Shown: in pieces, positions 8,727 through 18,600 of the stretch
Numbering within the stretch: the stretch's first letter is position 1
Layout of the letters: each line of letters starts with the position of its first letter
Source of the DNA: Calothrix sp. NIES-2100
Lineage (GTDB): Bacteria > Cyanobacteriota > Cyanobacteriia > Cyanobacteriales > Nostocaceae
Assembly: GCF_002368195.1 (NCBI RefSeq)
Contig: NZ_AP018178.1
Location: 2,872,791 to 2,936,790 of the forward strand
DNA: 64,000 nt
Reading direction: 5' to 3'
Made by a program: the position numbers and the translations under genes
The notes under the pieces: generated by a model
Database searches by the model: none
What the model was told of the DNA's origin: nothing
The model's input: only the letters and a program-made list of their open reading frames with translations

Positions 8727-8972
8727 ATGGCTAGTAAGTTAATAGACGTTAGAGAGTATACGGTTAGGGCACATAAAAGAGAGATCCACACTCGTGTTTT
8801 TCACTTTATCTGCAAGCAGTGTAATGAGAGTACAAAACGCGAGACTTTTGGACCGCGACCGTTATATTGTGAGCAATGTCGTCCTCCCCAAGCGCCAAAA
8901 AAACCGCAGCAACCAGCGGCTAAAGCTAAACCAAGACCGATGACTTACAAAAGTAAATCTGATTTGGATTGA
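8727..8972 (+). CDS. Small zinc-ribbon protein of unknown function
   Basis: An 81-residue basic protein. Four cysteines in two CxxC knuckles (C29/C32 in FICKQC and C48/C51 in YCEQC) should bind one zinc. The C-terminal 30 residues are Pro/Lys/Ala-rich and probably disordered. It ends 10 bases before the next gene and is likely co-transcribed with it. Since that neighbour carries two winged-helix-like repeats, a joint role in nucleic-acid binding is a reasonable inference. Not a recognised named family. Confidence 0.75.
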   Translation: MASKLIDVREYTVRAHKREIHTRVFHFICKQCNESTKRETFGPRPLYCEQCRPPQAPKKPQQPAAKAKPRPMTYKSKSDLD

Positions 8973-8982
8973 TTAATGCCTT

Positions 8983-10011
8983 ATGACTGTTAAGGGACAA
9001 TTAGAACCTCCTCCTGACACTTACCTCTCTCCACTGTTGGAATTAAGAGACTACTATGCTCGCATTGTAGAAGAGTACGAACGCTTATATACAGAAGCGC
9101 GATCGCGTCTCAATCATGTAGAAGCCTTGTTGTCTAACTGGTCAACATCAGATACCACTAAACAGATTACCAAATCTCATGTGACTGATGAAACACCCAC
9201 TCTTCATGCACAAGAGAAATTATCGCTGGATGACATTTCTGATTCCGAAACCGATTTGCTAGCATCTACTGACTCCCAACTGCAAGAGTCGGAAAATTTG
9301 CCGCCACAGAATATATCATCCGTTATTACAGATAACAACGAGTCCGAATCTGCAAGTACCAATGGAGCTAGTGAGTCCTCCCCTGATTCTAGAGATCAAT
9401 CAATCAAAGGACATGACTATCCGATGTTACCTGAGTATAGAGACTGTATCAATCGGATAGAAGCGATCAAAAGGGTGTTGCAAGCATATAGTGGTACGGT
9501 ATGTCATATAGATTTCATTGTGCGATCGCTATATGGAGATTTAGAACCAAATATCTTCAAAGTAGTTAAAGGTAGAGTCCAATCTTCACTCACCCAGGGT
9601 AAAGGCAGTAGTTGGTCTGCGATTCCCGATGAACCTGGTTGTTATACATTGGATTTAAGGTTGCTCAATGCAAATAATAGCAATGCTTCTACCAAGACAC
9701 TGGGACAGAAGAAGAAGAAACCGCTGATCCTTCCGAGGACAAAAATAGTCCCGATGCTCAGAGCATTTGAGGGTCAATTTCTGATTGATGCCATCACCTC
9801 TCTGTTAAGGCAAAATTCGGGCAAAATTTTTACAGTTGCGGAAGTGATTGCTGGACTTTATGGAGAACTAGATGCTGATGAACTTAGAGAAATCAAAAGT
9901 AAGGTGCTGAATGAGTTATCGCGAGGTTATCGTACAGGGCGATTCTCTAGAGTTCCGGAAAAAGTTGGATTGTATACCTGGGACACAAATTTAATGCTAG
10001 AACGAGGTTGA
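8983..10011 (+). CDS. Protein with two winged-helix-like repeats, function unknown
   Basis: This 342-residue protein starts with a helical segment (LLELRDYYARIVEEYERLY, coiled-coil-like), then an acidic, Ser/Thr/Asn-rich linker (about 65-145). Two similar ~80-residue units follow, at about 147-225 and 258-338. Each reads: helix, G-x-(V/I)-(C/F), a second helix ending SLYGDLEPN or GLYGELDAD, K-x-(K/R)-V, Ser-rich turn, then a P-(D/E)-x-x-G-x-Y-(T)-x-D strand. The layout resembles an HARE-HTH-type winged helix made of tandem copies. The spacing to the upstream zinc-ribbon gene is 10 bases. Function is unknown; DNA or RNA binding is inferred. Confidence 0.75.
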   Translation: MTVKGQLEPPPDTYLSPLLELRDYYARIVEEYERLYTEARSRLNHVEALLSNWSTSDTTKQITKSHVTDETPTLHAQEKLSLDDISDSETDLLASTDSQLQESENLPPQNISSVITDNNESESASTNGASESSPDSRDQSIKGHDYPMLPEYRDCINRIEAIKRVLQAYSGTVCHIDFIVRSLYGDLEPNIFKVVKGRVQSSLTQGKGSSWSAIPDEPGCYTLDLRLLNANNSNASTKTLGQKKKKPLILPRTKIVPMLRAFEGQFLIDAITSLLRQNSGKIFTVAEVIAGLYGELDADELREIKSKVLNELSRGYRTGRFSRVPEKVGLYTWDTNLMLERG

Positions 10012-10046
10012 AAAGCTAAGTTGCACAGCTAATTATCAAGGCACTC

Positions 10047-10080
10047 AAGAGTCCAAAGTCAAAATTACCTTTGGAATCTT
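10047..10080. terminator. Hairpin between convergent genes
   Basis: AAGAGTCCAAAG pairs with CTTTGGAATCTT, with one G-A mismatch in 12 positions and a 10-nt loop. It lies in the 84-bp gap between the winged-helix gene and the convergent hydrolase gene, so a bidirectional terminator is likely. No T-run on the plus strand. Confidence 0.5.
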
Positions 10081-10095
10081 GACTGCCCTAACAAA

Positions 10096-11418
10096 TTATT
10101 CGACTCTAGCACGCAGTGCCGGAGAGCGGAAGAGGGCTTGCAATGCTGCTTGTCTTTGTGCAGATGTTTCTTTTGAATCTTCCCAAAGGCTTTCATAATA
10201 GAAAAAGGCTACGCCTAAACCCCGTTCTTGAGCAGCCCGAACCTGGGATTGAATTTGCTGCATTGGTACTGGATTATTTCGCAATCCTGCCATAATTCCC
10301 ACGCCAGTGGGAATCGATTTCTGCGCTTCTTGAATTTCTTGACGGGAAAGATTAGCTACAAAACTTTGGAGATTGGGACGATAAATTTGCACAATTAGTT
10401 CATCGACAATATTCAGCCGTATCCAGTTGAGCCAATCTTGTAGTTGAAATTTGTAAGCAAAGTCGTAGTAATTGGGAGAAACGGAGAAAATCAACCGAGG
10501 TTTTTGGGCTTTGACAGCTTGGTTTAGTTTTACCATGAATGCTGTGATTTTCTCGGCTCGCCAGCGCACCCATGCTGGATCTTCAGGACTGCTGGGAGGA
10601 GTTTTCTTTGTTTCTTGAGTGTACAATGCAACTGTGTATTTATCGTAGCCAAATTCAACTGGCAAACTCATGTGATCGTCAAACTGAATGCCATCAACAT
10701 CGTATTGGGTGATGTTTTCCAGCACCAGACTAGTGATAAACTGTTGGACTTCTGGATGGAAAGGATTCAGCCACATCACCTCACCCGCAGCACTAATCGA
10801 AGTTTGGCTACCATTTTGCTTTTGTGTAAACCAGTTGGGATGCTCCATTACCAATTCTGATGTTGGGGGAGCCATGAAGCCAAATTCAAACCAAGGAATC
10901 ACGAGTAGTCCCTGACGATGGGCTTGGTTGATTAAGTCTGCAAGAATATCATGTCCGTCTGCGCCGAGCAAGACGAATGGTTGGATACCTGTACGCTTGG
11001 CTACGGCGCTAGGATACATGACATAGCCAGAATTCCACACTACAGGATAGATAGTGTTGAAATTGAGCCTTCGCAGTTTGCTGACTGCTTCGGTAACTTT
11101 GGCTCGTTCCTTAAGGATATCAATATCGTTGTTAGTCATCCAAACTCCGCGAATTTCTTCGCGGGGTAGTGGGGGAATCTGAGCGATCGCCGCTGTGAAG
11201 TTATCTACCAGTAATATCGTCATACACGATATCAAGACTAGTATCGGGAAAAAACGCTTGTGCAATGTTTGACTAAAAGTGGACGCGTGTCTACGTCGCC
11301 AACCTTGAAAAACAGAAATTAATTTCAAAATTAGTTTCATAGGTTTGAATAATGCGTTAGCTACCCACACGCGCAGGCTTTGGTGATGGAATCTACTAGT
11401 CATATAGTCTACAAGCAT
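10096..11418 (-). CDS. GHL10/DUF187-type glycosyl hydrolase-like protein, exported
   Basis: 440 residues. An N-terminal basic stretch followed by a hydrophobic helix (about 55-77, FFPILVLISCMTILLV) looks like a signal anchor or signal peptide ending near AAIAQ. The rest is a TIM-barrel-like domain with the GHL10 hallmarks EIRGVWMTNNDIDIL, LNFNTIYPVVWNSGYV, GLLVIPWFEFGF, WLNPFHPEVQQF, YDVDGIQFDDH (putative acid near the barrel end) and FSVSPNYY. The family is thought to act on cell-wall or surface polysaccharide, but substrates are mostly unproven. Several in-frame starts exist (11418, 11403, 11340); the longest is listed without strong support. Confidence 0.85.
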   Translation of the reverse strand: MLVDYMTSRFHHQSLRVWVANALFKPMKLILKLISVFQGWRRRHASTFSQTLHKRFFPILVLISCMTILLVDNFTAAIAQIPPLPREEIRGVWMTNNDIDILKERAKVTEAVSKLRRLNFNTIYPVVWNSGYVMYPSAVAKRTGIQPFVLLGADGHDILADLINQAHRQGLLVIPWFEFGFMAPPTSELVMEHPNWFTQKQNGSQTSISAAGEVMWLNPFHPEVQQFITSLVLENITQYDVDGIQFDDHMSLPVEFGYDKYTVALYTQETKKTPPSSPEDPAWVRWRAEKITAFMVKLNQAVKAQKPRLIFSVSPNYYDFAYKFQLQDWLNWIRLNIVDELIVQIYRPNLQSFVANLSRQEIQEAQKSIPTGVGIMAGLRNNPVPMQQIQSQVRAAQERGLGVAFFYYESLWEDSKETSAQRQAALQALFRSPALRARVE

Positions 11419-11732
11419 TTATGCCTACTAGAGAATTGATTAACTGGTAGTTATGCCTTCCCTGTGCATCACTACCGACTTGAGATTGTCTAAAGCAGAC
11501 TCAGCAACTTAGATTATTTGACTTATTCAGTAATGATTAAGTGCCCAATATATCTAGTGTATTTAGGGCAATAGCTGCATTTTTTAGTATGTAACCATAA
11601 AATACTGATTAAAAAAGCTACCCACAAAGCAGAGATTTTATCAACTGTGAATAATTATTTTCTTCAGCCAGAGTAGGAAGAATGAGTTGAAGCTGGTAAG
11701 CTGAAAGCTGAAATTGATAGATCTAAATTGTA

Positions 11733-12362
11733 ATGGAATGGCACGTAACTGATGCTCAAAGTTTAGCAATCATTGATAGTGAAATTGGCGATCATGTATT
11801 TTCGCCAGCGGAATATGAAATTGTCAGGCGGGTAATTTACGCCACTGCCGATTTTGAGTATAAGTCTTTAATTCGCTTTTCTGAGAACGCCTTGCAAGCG
11901 GGAGCAGCAGCCCTAGCTGCACATAGCAGTATTGTGGTAGATGTGCCCTTAGTACAAGTAGGGATTAGCTATGATATTCAAAATACCTTTGCTAATCCGG
12001 TATATTGCGCCCTGGAAACCCCAACACGTCCGCAAAAAGAAAAAACCCGTGTAGCTTGGGGAATAGAAACTCTAGCGCAGCGTTATCCAGAAGGCATTTT
12101 TGTGATTGGTCAGGCGCAAACAGCACTCACCACACTTGTTGAATTAATTGAGGCGGAGGAAATTCGACCTGCTTTGGTAATTGCTACCCCAGTGGGATTT
12201 GTGGATGTAGATATTGCTAAAGAACGCTTGCAAGAATCCTTAGTACCATACATTACAACTGACAGCCGCAAAGGAAATGCAATTGTCGCAGCTGCGATCG
12301 TTGATGGGTTGGTAGACTTAGCTTGGCAAGCCTATGGGCGAGATCAAAAGAGAGTTAGTTAA
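11733..12362 (+). CDS. cobH: Precorrin-8X / cobalt-precorrin-8 methylmutase
   Basis: This 209-residue protein migrates the methyl group from C11 to C12 to make hydrogenobyrinate or cobyrinate during corrin ring synthesis. Family blocks are visible: FSPAEYEIVRRVIYATADFE, the SSIVVDVPLVQVGI strand, RPALVIATPVGFVDVDIAKE, and RKGNAIVAAAIVDGLVDLA near the end. The full length fits the family. The position normally held by the catalytic-pocket His (…R-x-I-H…) is Tyr here (codon TAC). It works in the same pathway as cobQ 45 kb downstream. The preceding 11419-11732 gap is A+T-rich and shows no gene. Confidence 0.92.
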   Translation: MEWHVTDAQSLAIIDSEIGDHVFSPAEYEIVRRVIYATADFEYKSLIRFSENALQAGAAALAAHSSIVVDVPLVQVGISYDIQNTFANPVYCALETPTRPQKEKTRVAWGIETLAQRYPEGIFVIGQAQTALTTLVELIEAEEIRPALVIATPVGFVDVDIAKERLQESLVPYITTDSRKGNAIVAAAIVDGLVDLAWQAYGRDQKRVS

Positions 12363-12379
12363 CTTAATCGCGCCCTCGT

Positions 12380-12416
12380 CCCCCACGCTCATTCGGTACT
12401 CCGAATTAGTGGCGGG
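12380..12416. repeat. Hairpin between cobH and tnpB, possible element end or terminator
   Basis: ATTCGG-TACT-CCGAAT is a perfect stem-loop, flanked by CCCCCAC on the left and GTGGCGGG on the right, which extends the pairing with an internal bulge. It lies 18 bases after the cobH stop. It could be the cobH terminator, or the sub-terminal hairpin of the left end of the IS605-like element whose nuclease follows; the sequence alone does not decide. Confidence 0.5.
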
Positions 12417-12570
12417 ATATAAGGTGGGAAAAACCGAAATCGTTCTCAAGCAATCCTTGGCTTCGCGAGTAAGGGCAGAGAACATTTGAGGTTTTTCTAA
12501 TATTATGTATAGCACTCTTAGCAAAAAATATATATCGTGGTAAGATAGATATATGAATCAGGTGATTTGA

Positions 12571-13803
12571 GTGCTACACAAGGCTGTACAAGTCCGTTTA
12601 TACCCATCTAAAGAACAACAGATACTATTAGCTCAAACGTTTGGGTCTGCCCGTTGGTGGTGGAATTACGCGCTAAATAAGTCTATTGAAGTTTACAAAG
12701 AAACGGGTAAAGGGCTTGGACGTTCAGCACTCAATGCTTTGCTTCCCGAACTCAAAAAAGCAGAAAATACTGCATGGTTAGCTGATTGTTATAGTCAAGT
12801 TTTGCAGGCTACAACACTCAATCTAACTACAGCCTATAAAAACTTTTTTGATAAACGCGCCCTTTTCCCTAAATTCAAATCCAAGCATGGTAAGCAGTCT
12901 ATTCAGTATCCTCAAAACGTCAAAATTGTAGATGGCAACGTCAAACTTCCAGGCAATATCGGAACAGTCAAAGCCAAAATACATAGACTAGTTGAGGGGA
13001 AAATTAAAACTGTTACTGTGAGCAAAACTCCATCAGGCAAGTATTTTGCATCTATTCTGACTGAACTTGAAGGGGAAGCCCCTGTTGGTGCAGAAGGAAA
13101 GATTTACGGTATTGATTTAGGACTGAAGCATTTTGCTGTTGTCACTGACGGCGAGAGGGTTTCTAAATACGACAATCCTAGACACATTGCCAAGCATGAA
13201 AAAAACCTCAAGCGCAAGCAGAAAAAATTAGCCCGTAAGCAAAAGGGGAGTAATTCAAGAAATAGATATAGAAAAGTTGTTGCCAAAGTGTACGAACGAG
13301 TTAGCAATTCGCGGCAAGATTTCCTACATAAACTTAGTTATAAGTTGGTCAGCGATAGTCAAGCTGTCATAGTAGAGAATCTTCATGTCTTGGGCATGGT
13401 TCGGAATCACAAATTGGCGAAAGCAATATCTGATTGTGGATGGGGAACATTCACTAATTTTTTAGCCTACAAACTAGAACGCAATGGTGGGAAATTAGTT
13501 GAGATTGATAGGTGGTTTCCTAGTTCCAAACTTTGCTCTAACTGTTTCTATCAAGTGAACGAAATGCCATTAGATGTGAGGGAGTGGACTTGCCTTCACT
13601 GTGGTACTCATCATGATAGGGATGGAAACGCAGCGATCAATATTAGAGCAGAAGGTATCAGAATGCTAAAGGCGGAAGGTTCATCCGTCTCTGCTGTAGG
13701 AGGGGAGGTAAGACCAAAACTAGGGCGAAAGTCCAAGTTGCGGCACTCCCCCGTGAGTACAGAAGCCAACACTGTACTTGGCACTCCAAGTCAGTGTGGG
13801 TAG
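12571..13803 (+). CDS. tnpB: TnpB RNA-guided nuclease of an IS200/IS605-like element, no TnpA
   Basis: 410 residues starting at GTG (an upstream ATG at 12553 stops at once). The N-terminal OrfB helix-turn-helix begins MLHKAVQVRLYPSKEQQ. The RuvC-like nuclease has all three acidic residues in context: YGIDLGLKHFAVV (Asp), IVENLHVLGM (Glu) and HHDRDGNAAINI (Asp). A four-cysteine zinc ribbon (CSNC…CLHC) sits between the last two. Known TnpBs are transposon-encoded nucleases guided by an omegaRNA made from the element's right end, which here would overlap the 3' end of the gene. No Y1 transposase TnpA is nearby, so the element would need one in trans. The protein looks intact and potentially active. 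Confidence 0.95.
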   Translation: MLHKAVQVRLYPSKEQQILLAQTFGSARWWWNYALNKSIEVYKETGKGLGRSALNALLPELKKAENTAWLADCYSQVLQATTLNLTTAYKNFFDKRALFPKFKSKHGKQSIQYPQNVKIVDGNVKLPGNIGTVKAKIHRLVEGKIKTVTVSKTPSGKYFASILTELEGEAPVGAEGKIYGIDLGLKHFAVVTDGERVSKYDNPRHIAKHEKNLKRKQKKLARKQKGSNSRNRYRKVVAKVYERVSNSRQDFLHKLSYKLVSDSQAVIVENLHVLGMVRNHKLAKAISDCGWGTFTNFLAYKLERNGGKLVEIDRWFPSSKLCSNCFYQVNEMPLDVREWTCLHCGTHHDRDGNAAINIRAEGIRMLKAEGSSVSAVGGEVRPKLGRKSKLRHSPVSTEANTVLGTPSQCG

Positions 13804-13808
13804 TTCAC
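13600..13808 (+). ncRNA. Predicted omegaRNA / right end of the TnpB element
   Basis: By analogy with IS605-family elements, the guide scaffold should come from the 3' part of tnpB and end at the right boundary. The terminal ~60 bases are pairing-rich: CACTGTACTTGGCACT, then CCAAGTCAGTGTGGG, where AGTGT/ACACT and CTTGG/CCAAG complement. The likely boundary is the GTTCAC at 13803-13808. The guide would then be the plus-strand sequence after 13808, which is antisense to the 3' end of the neighbouring membrane-protein gene. The upstream limit is approximate. Confidence 0.35.
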
Positions 13809-14515
13809 TATGCATCATCGTCTTCGTCCCTATCTTGCCGTGGGCGACGACGGCGACGGGGTCTATCTTCTGGGTCTTCACGCAAGCGACGACTGACTTC
13901 ACCAAAAAAATCCTGTCGCACATAAGGGTAATCGCTTACCCATAAGTCACGATTGGGAATATAGACATCGCTGAATTCTTCAATCCTGCCCAAATCTCGG
14001 CTATTGGACATGACTATCATTTCGGCAATTAGTCCACGAGTAATAACTTTGTAAGCAGGTCGCAGTGGTGCTTCAAACTCAATGCTAAATCCTGTATCAT
14101 CGCCTACTTCTAAGTTAATCCGCTTTTCTCGGTTTTCGACAATTACCAACTCCCCTTTACTATTAACAGTTTCTTGCTTACCCATCAACCGATCTGTAAT
14201 CCACCAATCTAGTATTCGACCTCGGAAAAAGCCGCAGTACTTGTAACGGCGACATTTGGCATTGCGTATACTGGCCTGAAAAACGGGATACCACAGCCAG
14301 AAAAATGCGCCAATGATCCCTAGGATAAATACTATTAGATCAAACTCAAACTTGAATAAGACTTTGACCAGCAAAACCACAACTACAGCAACTACAGAAA
14401 TTAATAGCCGCTGTATGAAGTTAGAAAACTTGCCCCAGTAGTACTTATACTGGGGACCACTGGCAATCAAGGGGATAACTTGTTCAAATTTCTGTCGAGT
14501 CAGTGGGACAAGCAT
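13808..14515 (-). CDS. Conserved cyanobacterial membrane protein of unknown function
   Basis: A 235-residue protein with two adjacent membrane helices (about 35-55, ISVVAVVVVLLVKVLF, and 60-82, VFILGIIGAFFWLWYP). A soluble region follows with GRILDWWITDRLMGKQE and FEAPLRPAYKVITRG, and the tail is highly basic then acidic (PRRRRRPRQDRDEDDDA). I recognise it only as a conserved cyanobacterial protein, sometimes labelled a phosphate permease without evidence. Its TAG stop begins one base from the inferred right end of the tnpB element, so the extreme C-terminus may have been set by that insertion. Confidence 0.75.
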   Translation of the reverse strand: MLVPLTRQKFEQVIPLIASGPQYKYYWGKFSNFIQRLLISVVAVVVVLLVKVLFKFEFDLIVFILGIIGAFFWLWYPVFQASIRNAKCRRYKYCGFFRGRILDWWITDRLMGKQETVNSKGELVIVENREKRINLEVGDDTGFSIEFEAPLRPAYKVITRGLIAEMIVMSNSRDLGRIEEFSDVYIPNRDLWVSDYPYVRQDFFGEVSRRLREDPEDRPRRRRRPRQDRDEDDDA

Positions 14516-14524
14516 TTTGGTTGA

Positions 14525-14624
14525 TTAATGGGGCATGGGGCATGGGGCATGGGGCATGGGGCATTGGGCATTGGGCATGAGGGAGACAAAAGACTATTGA
14601 CCACTGACCATTGACCATTGACCT
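14525..14624. repeat. Heptamer tandem repeats (ggggcat, ccattga)
   Basis: About seven units of ggggcat/gggcatt are followed by gaccact/gaccatt units. They fill the gap between the membrane-protein start and the dapB stop, both minus strand. No promoter is obvious outside the repeat. Confidence 0.85.
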
Positions 14625-14630
14625 TGAAGT

Positions 14631-15467
14631 TTAAAGTAACTTTTCTAATCCATATACTAATGACTTTAGCTGTAAGACTTTGCGAATGGCTAGTAGTACT
14701 CCTGGCATATAACAGGCGCGATCGCTCGTATCATGTCTTAAAGTATAAATTTGACCAGCTGCGCCAAAAATTACTTCCTGATGGGCAATCAATCCCGGCA
14801 AGCGGACGCTATGAATCCGAATGCCTCCGTCTGCTAAACTACCCCTAGCGCCAGCGATTTTTTCTGTTTCTTCGACAACAGCAGGGTTGAAAGTTTTACC
14901 AATCTCTCCTAGTAATTGTGCGGTTTGAATTGCTGTCCCACTGGGCGCATCAGCTTTTTGATTATGATGCAGTTCGATAATTTCTACATGCTCAAAATAT
15001 TGGGAGGCGGCGATCGCGGCTTGTTGTAGCAGTACCATACCAATGGAGAAGTTAGGAATAATCAAGCAGCCTGTACTAGCTTTATCAGCAAAGTCTGCCA
15101 AATCCTGAATTTGTTCTGGACTTAAGCCAGTAGTCCCCACCACAGGACGAATACCGTAAGCGATCGCACTGCGAACATTGTCATAAACTGAATCAGGATG
15201 GGTAAAGTCTACTATCACCCCTGGTGGCCCTTGTCTTTCCCCAGCTACATATCCCAGCATTGGCTCTAATTGATTGGTAATTGGCACTTCTAAAGGTTCG
15301 CTTAAACCAGCCAACTCGCCAGCATCTTTATCTTGATGTTCGGGACTGCTATCAATTGCACCCACTAGGTTTAAGTCAGGTGCTTGCGCTACAGCTTTTA
15401 CCACTTCGCGACCCATTTTACCAGCAGCACCGTTGACAATCACTGGGATAGGAGCTTGATTCGTCAT
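14631..15467 (-). CDS. dapB: 4-hydroxy-tetrahydrodipicolinate reductase
   Basis: This 278-residue enzyme uses NAD(P)H to reduce 4-hydroxy-tetrahydrodipicolinate in lysine and diaminopimelate synthesis. The N-terminal Rossmann motif VNGAAGKMGREVVKAV binds the cofactor. VVGTTGLSPEQIQ, the signature IIELHHNQKADAPSGTA (catalytic His and Lys) and HQEVIFGAAGQ follow in family order. Length matches the family. Cytosolic. It is bounded on both sides by repeats, so it is probably monocistronic. Confidence 0.96.
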   Translation of the reverse strand: MTNQAPIPVIVNGAAGKMGREVVKAVAQAPDLNLVGAIDSSPEHQDKDAGELAGLSEPLEVPITNQLEPMLGYVAGERQGPPGVIVDFTHPDSVYDNVRSAIAYGIRPVVGTTGLSPEQIQDLADFADKASTGCLIIPNFSIGMVLLQQAAIAASQYFEHVEIIELHHNQKADAPSGTAIQTAQLLGEIGKTFNPAVVEETEKIAGARGSLADGGIRIHSVRLPGLIAHQEVIFGAAGQIYTLRHDTSDRACYMPGVLLAIRKVLQLKSLVYGLEKLL

Positions 15468-15600
15468 AAATTGAGCAAAACTTTTTTAACCAACAAAGGA
15501 ATTGTAGAGCAATATTGGGCATGGGGCATTGGGAAGAGATAGGGGAGATGGGGGGAGATGGGGAAGAACACTCCCCACACTCCCTCATCTCCCTTGTCCC

Positions 15601-15670
15601 CTCTGCGCCTCTGCGTTCTCTGCGGTTCAAAAGAAATTTATCTAACCGCACAGCCACAGAGAACACAGAG
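15601..15670. repeat. 70-bp near-palindromic repeat
   Basis: The left arm CTCTGCGTTCTCTGCGGTT pairs, with mismatches, to AACCGCACAGCCACAGAG and on to GAACACAGAG on the right. It ends 9 bases before the stop of the giant gene and follows ggggcat/gggagat short repeats (15517-15560). It may act as that gene's terminator; it is a common intergenic repeat style in filamentous cyanobacteria. Confidence 0.65.
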
Positions 15671-15678
15671 ACAATTGA

Positions 15679-18600
15679 TTAGGCGAAGAAATTGCTAACT
15701 GGTACTGTTCCTAAAGCGGGTAAAGTGCCTGTATAGCCAGTAAGATTAATTAATAAATCTTGATTTGTCTGCAATCCAGTTGTGTTGTCATTGACGATGA
15801 GATAAGTACCTAATATTGCACCGCTTGTAACTTGTACTAATGCTGCACTGTTAACAGCTAAAGCTTGGTTACCAGATGTTGCACCGTCTGCATCAGTAAA
15901 TATTTGATTCACTAAGTCTAGTAAAGTGCCAGCAGTGCTGTCTGTAGCGCGGGTGAAATTAGTTGGTGCTGCTAAGGCTGCACCACTATTATTTAATAAA
16001 TCAATGCGATCGCTACCGATGGCGAAACCATTAATTTTGTCTGGGGCTGAAATCAACGATTGTCCAAATTGGAATACGTAAGTATTAACACCAATCCCGC
16101 CCGTTAAGCTATCAACACCAGCACCGCCATTGAGGGTATCATTGCCGTCGCCACCGTTGAGTTGATTATTGCCGCTATTGCCAACAATTAAATTATCGCC
16201 AGCAGAGCCTGTACCATTAATATTGGCTGTACCTGTTAGCGTCAGGTTTTCTACATTGGTAACTGTTGTGAGATTAAAGCTAAAGTCTGCTTGAATTGTA
16301 TCTGTGCCACTATTTGCCACTTCGTTAATCACATCACTGCTATCAATGATATAAGTATCATTGCCTAAACCACCAATCAAGCTATCAACACCAGTACCGC
16401 CATTGAGAGTATCATTGCCATCACCGCCATCAAGTTGGTTATTACCGCTATTACCGACAATCAAGTTATTAGCAGCAGTGCCTGTACCATTGATATTGGC
16501 TGTACCAGTCAGCGTCAGATTTTCTACATTGGCGACAGTTGTCAGATTAAAGCTAAAGCCTGCTTGAATTGTATCTGTGCCCGCATTTACCGCTTCGGTG
16601 ACGGTATCACTGCTATCAATGATGTAGATATCATTACCAGCACCACCAACTAAAGTGTCTATTCCTGCACCGCCGTCGAGTTGGTTGTTGCCAGTGTTAC
16701 CTGTAATTAAGTTATTGCCAGCAGAGCCTGTACCATTGATGTTGGCTGTACCTGTCAGCGTCAGGTTTTCTACATTGGCGACAGTCGCCAGATTAAAGCT
16801 AAAGCTTGCTTGAATTGTATCTATGTCACTAGTTGCAGCTTCGGTGATGATATCACTGCTATCAATGATGTAAGTATCATTACCAATGCCACCAATCAAG
16901 CTATCAACACCAGCACCGCCATTGAGGGTATCATTGCCGTCACCACCATCGAGTTGGTTAGTACCGCTATTACCCACAATCAAGTTATTAGCAGCAGTGC
17001 CTGTACCATTGAGATTACTTGTACCAGTCAGCGTCAGGTTTTCTACATTGGCGACTGTTGTTAAATTAAAGCTAAAGCCTGCTTGAATCGTATCTGTGCC
17101 CCCATTCACAGCTTCGGTGACGATATCGCTGCTGTCAATGATGTAGGTATCGTTACCAGCACCACCAATCAAGCTATCAACACCAGCACCACCATTGAGG
17201 GTATCATTGCCGTTGCCACCGTCGAGTTGGTTATTACCGCTATTACCTACAATCAGGTTATTACCACCATCACCTGTAGCGTTCAAATTAGCGCTACCGA
17301 TGAGGGTAAGGTTTTCAACATTCGCGATCGCAGTTAAATTAAAACTGAGGTAAGCTTCAATTGTGTCAATCCCAGCATTACTGTTTTCTTGGATCGCATC
17401 AGTAGTTGTATCAACAACATAAGTATCATTACCTGCACCGCCAGCTAAAGTATCTATCCCTGCACCACCATCGAGGCGGTTATTGGCGCTATTGCCAGTA
17501 ATTAAGTTATTGTCAGCAGAACCTGTAGCATTGATATTACTTGTCCCCGTCAGCGTCAGGTTTTCTACATTGGCGACAGTCGCCAGATTAAAGCTAAAGC
17601 CTGCTTGAATTGTATCTGTGCCCCCGTTGACAGCTTCGGTAATCACATCACTGGTGTCAATGATGTAAATATCATTACCTACACCACCAATCAAGCTATC
17701 AACACCAGCACCGCCATTAAGGGTATCATTACCGTCGCCACCGCTGAGTTGATTATTGCCGCTATTGCCGACAATTAAATTATCGCCAGCAGAACCTGTA
17801 GCATTGATATTGGCTGTACCTGTTAGCGTCAGGTTTTCTACATTGGCGACAGTTGCCAGATTAAAGTTAAAGTCTGCTTGAATTGTATCTGTACCTGCAT
17901 TTACAGCTTCTGTGACGATATCACTGCTATCAATGATGTAAGTATCGTTACCAGCACCGCCAATCAAGCTATCAACACCAGCACCGCCATTGAGGGTATC
18001 ATTGCCATCACCGCCATCAAGTTGGTTATTACCGCTATTACCGACAATCAAGTTATTGCCAATACTGCCTGTAGCATTGATATTGGCTGTACCCGTTAGC
18101 GTCAAATTTTCTACATTGGCGAAAGTTGTCAGATTAAAGCTAAAGTCTGCTTGAATCGTATCTGTACCCGCATTTGCCGCTTCAGTGACGGTATCACTGC
18201 TATCAATGTTGTAAATATCATTACCAGCACCACCAACTAAAGTATCAACCCCAGTACCGCCGTCGAGTTGGTTGTTGCCAGTGTTACCTGTAATTAAGTT
18301 ATTGCCAGTATTCCCTGTACCATTGATATTACCTGTACCCGTCAGCGTCAGGTTTTCCACATTAGCAGCTGTGGCTAAGCTAAAGGTAACAGAAGACTCA
18401 ACTGTATCTGTACCAGAATTAGGTGCTTCGGTTAGCGTATCAGTAGTTGTATCGACGACATAAATATCATCACCAGTGCTGCCAATTAAAGTATCAACAC
18501 CTGTACCACCATCGATTCTGTTGTTGCCACTGTTGCCAGTGATGATGTTATTTCCACTATTACCGATGCCATTAATGTTACTTGTACCAGACAAAGTCAG

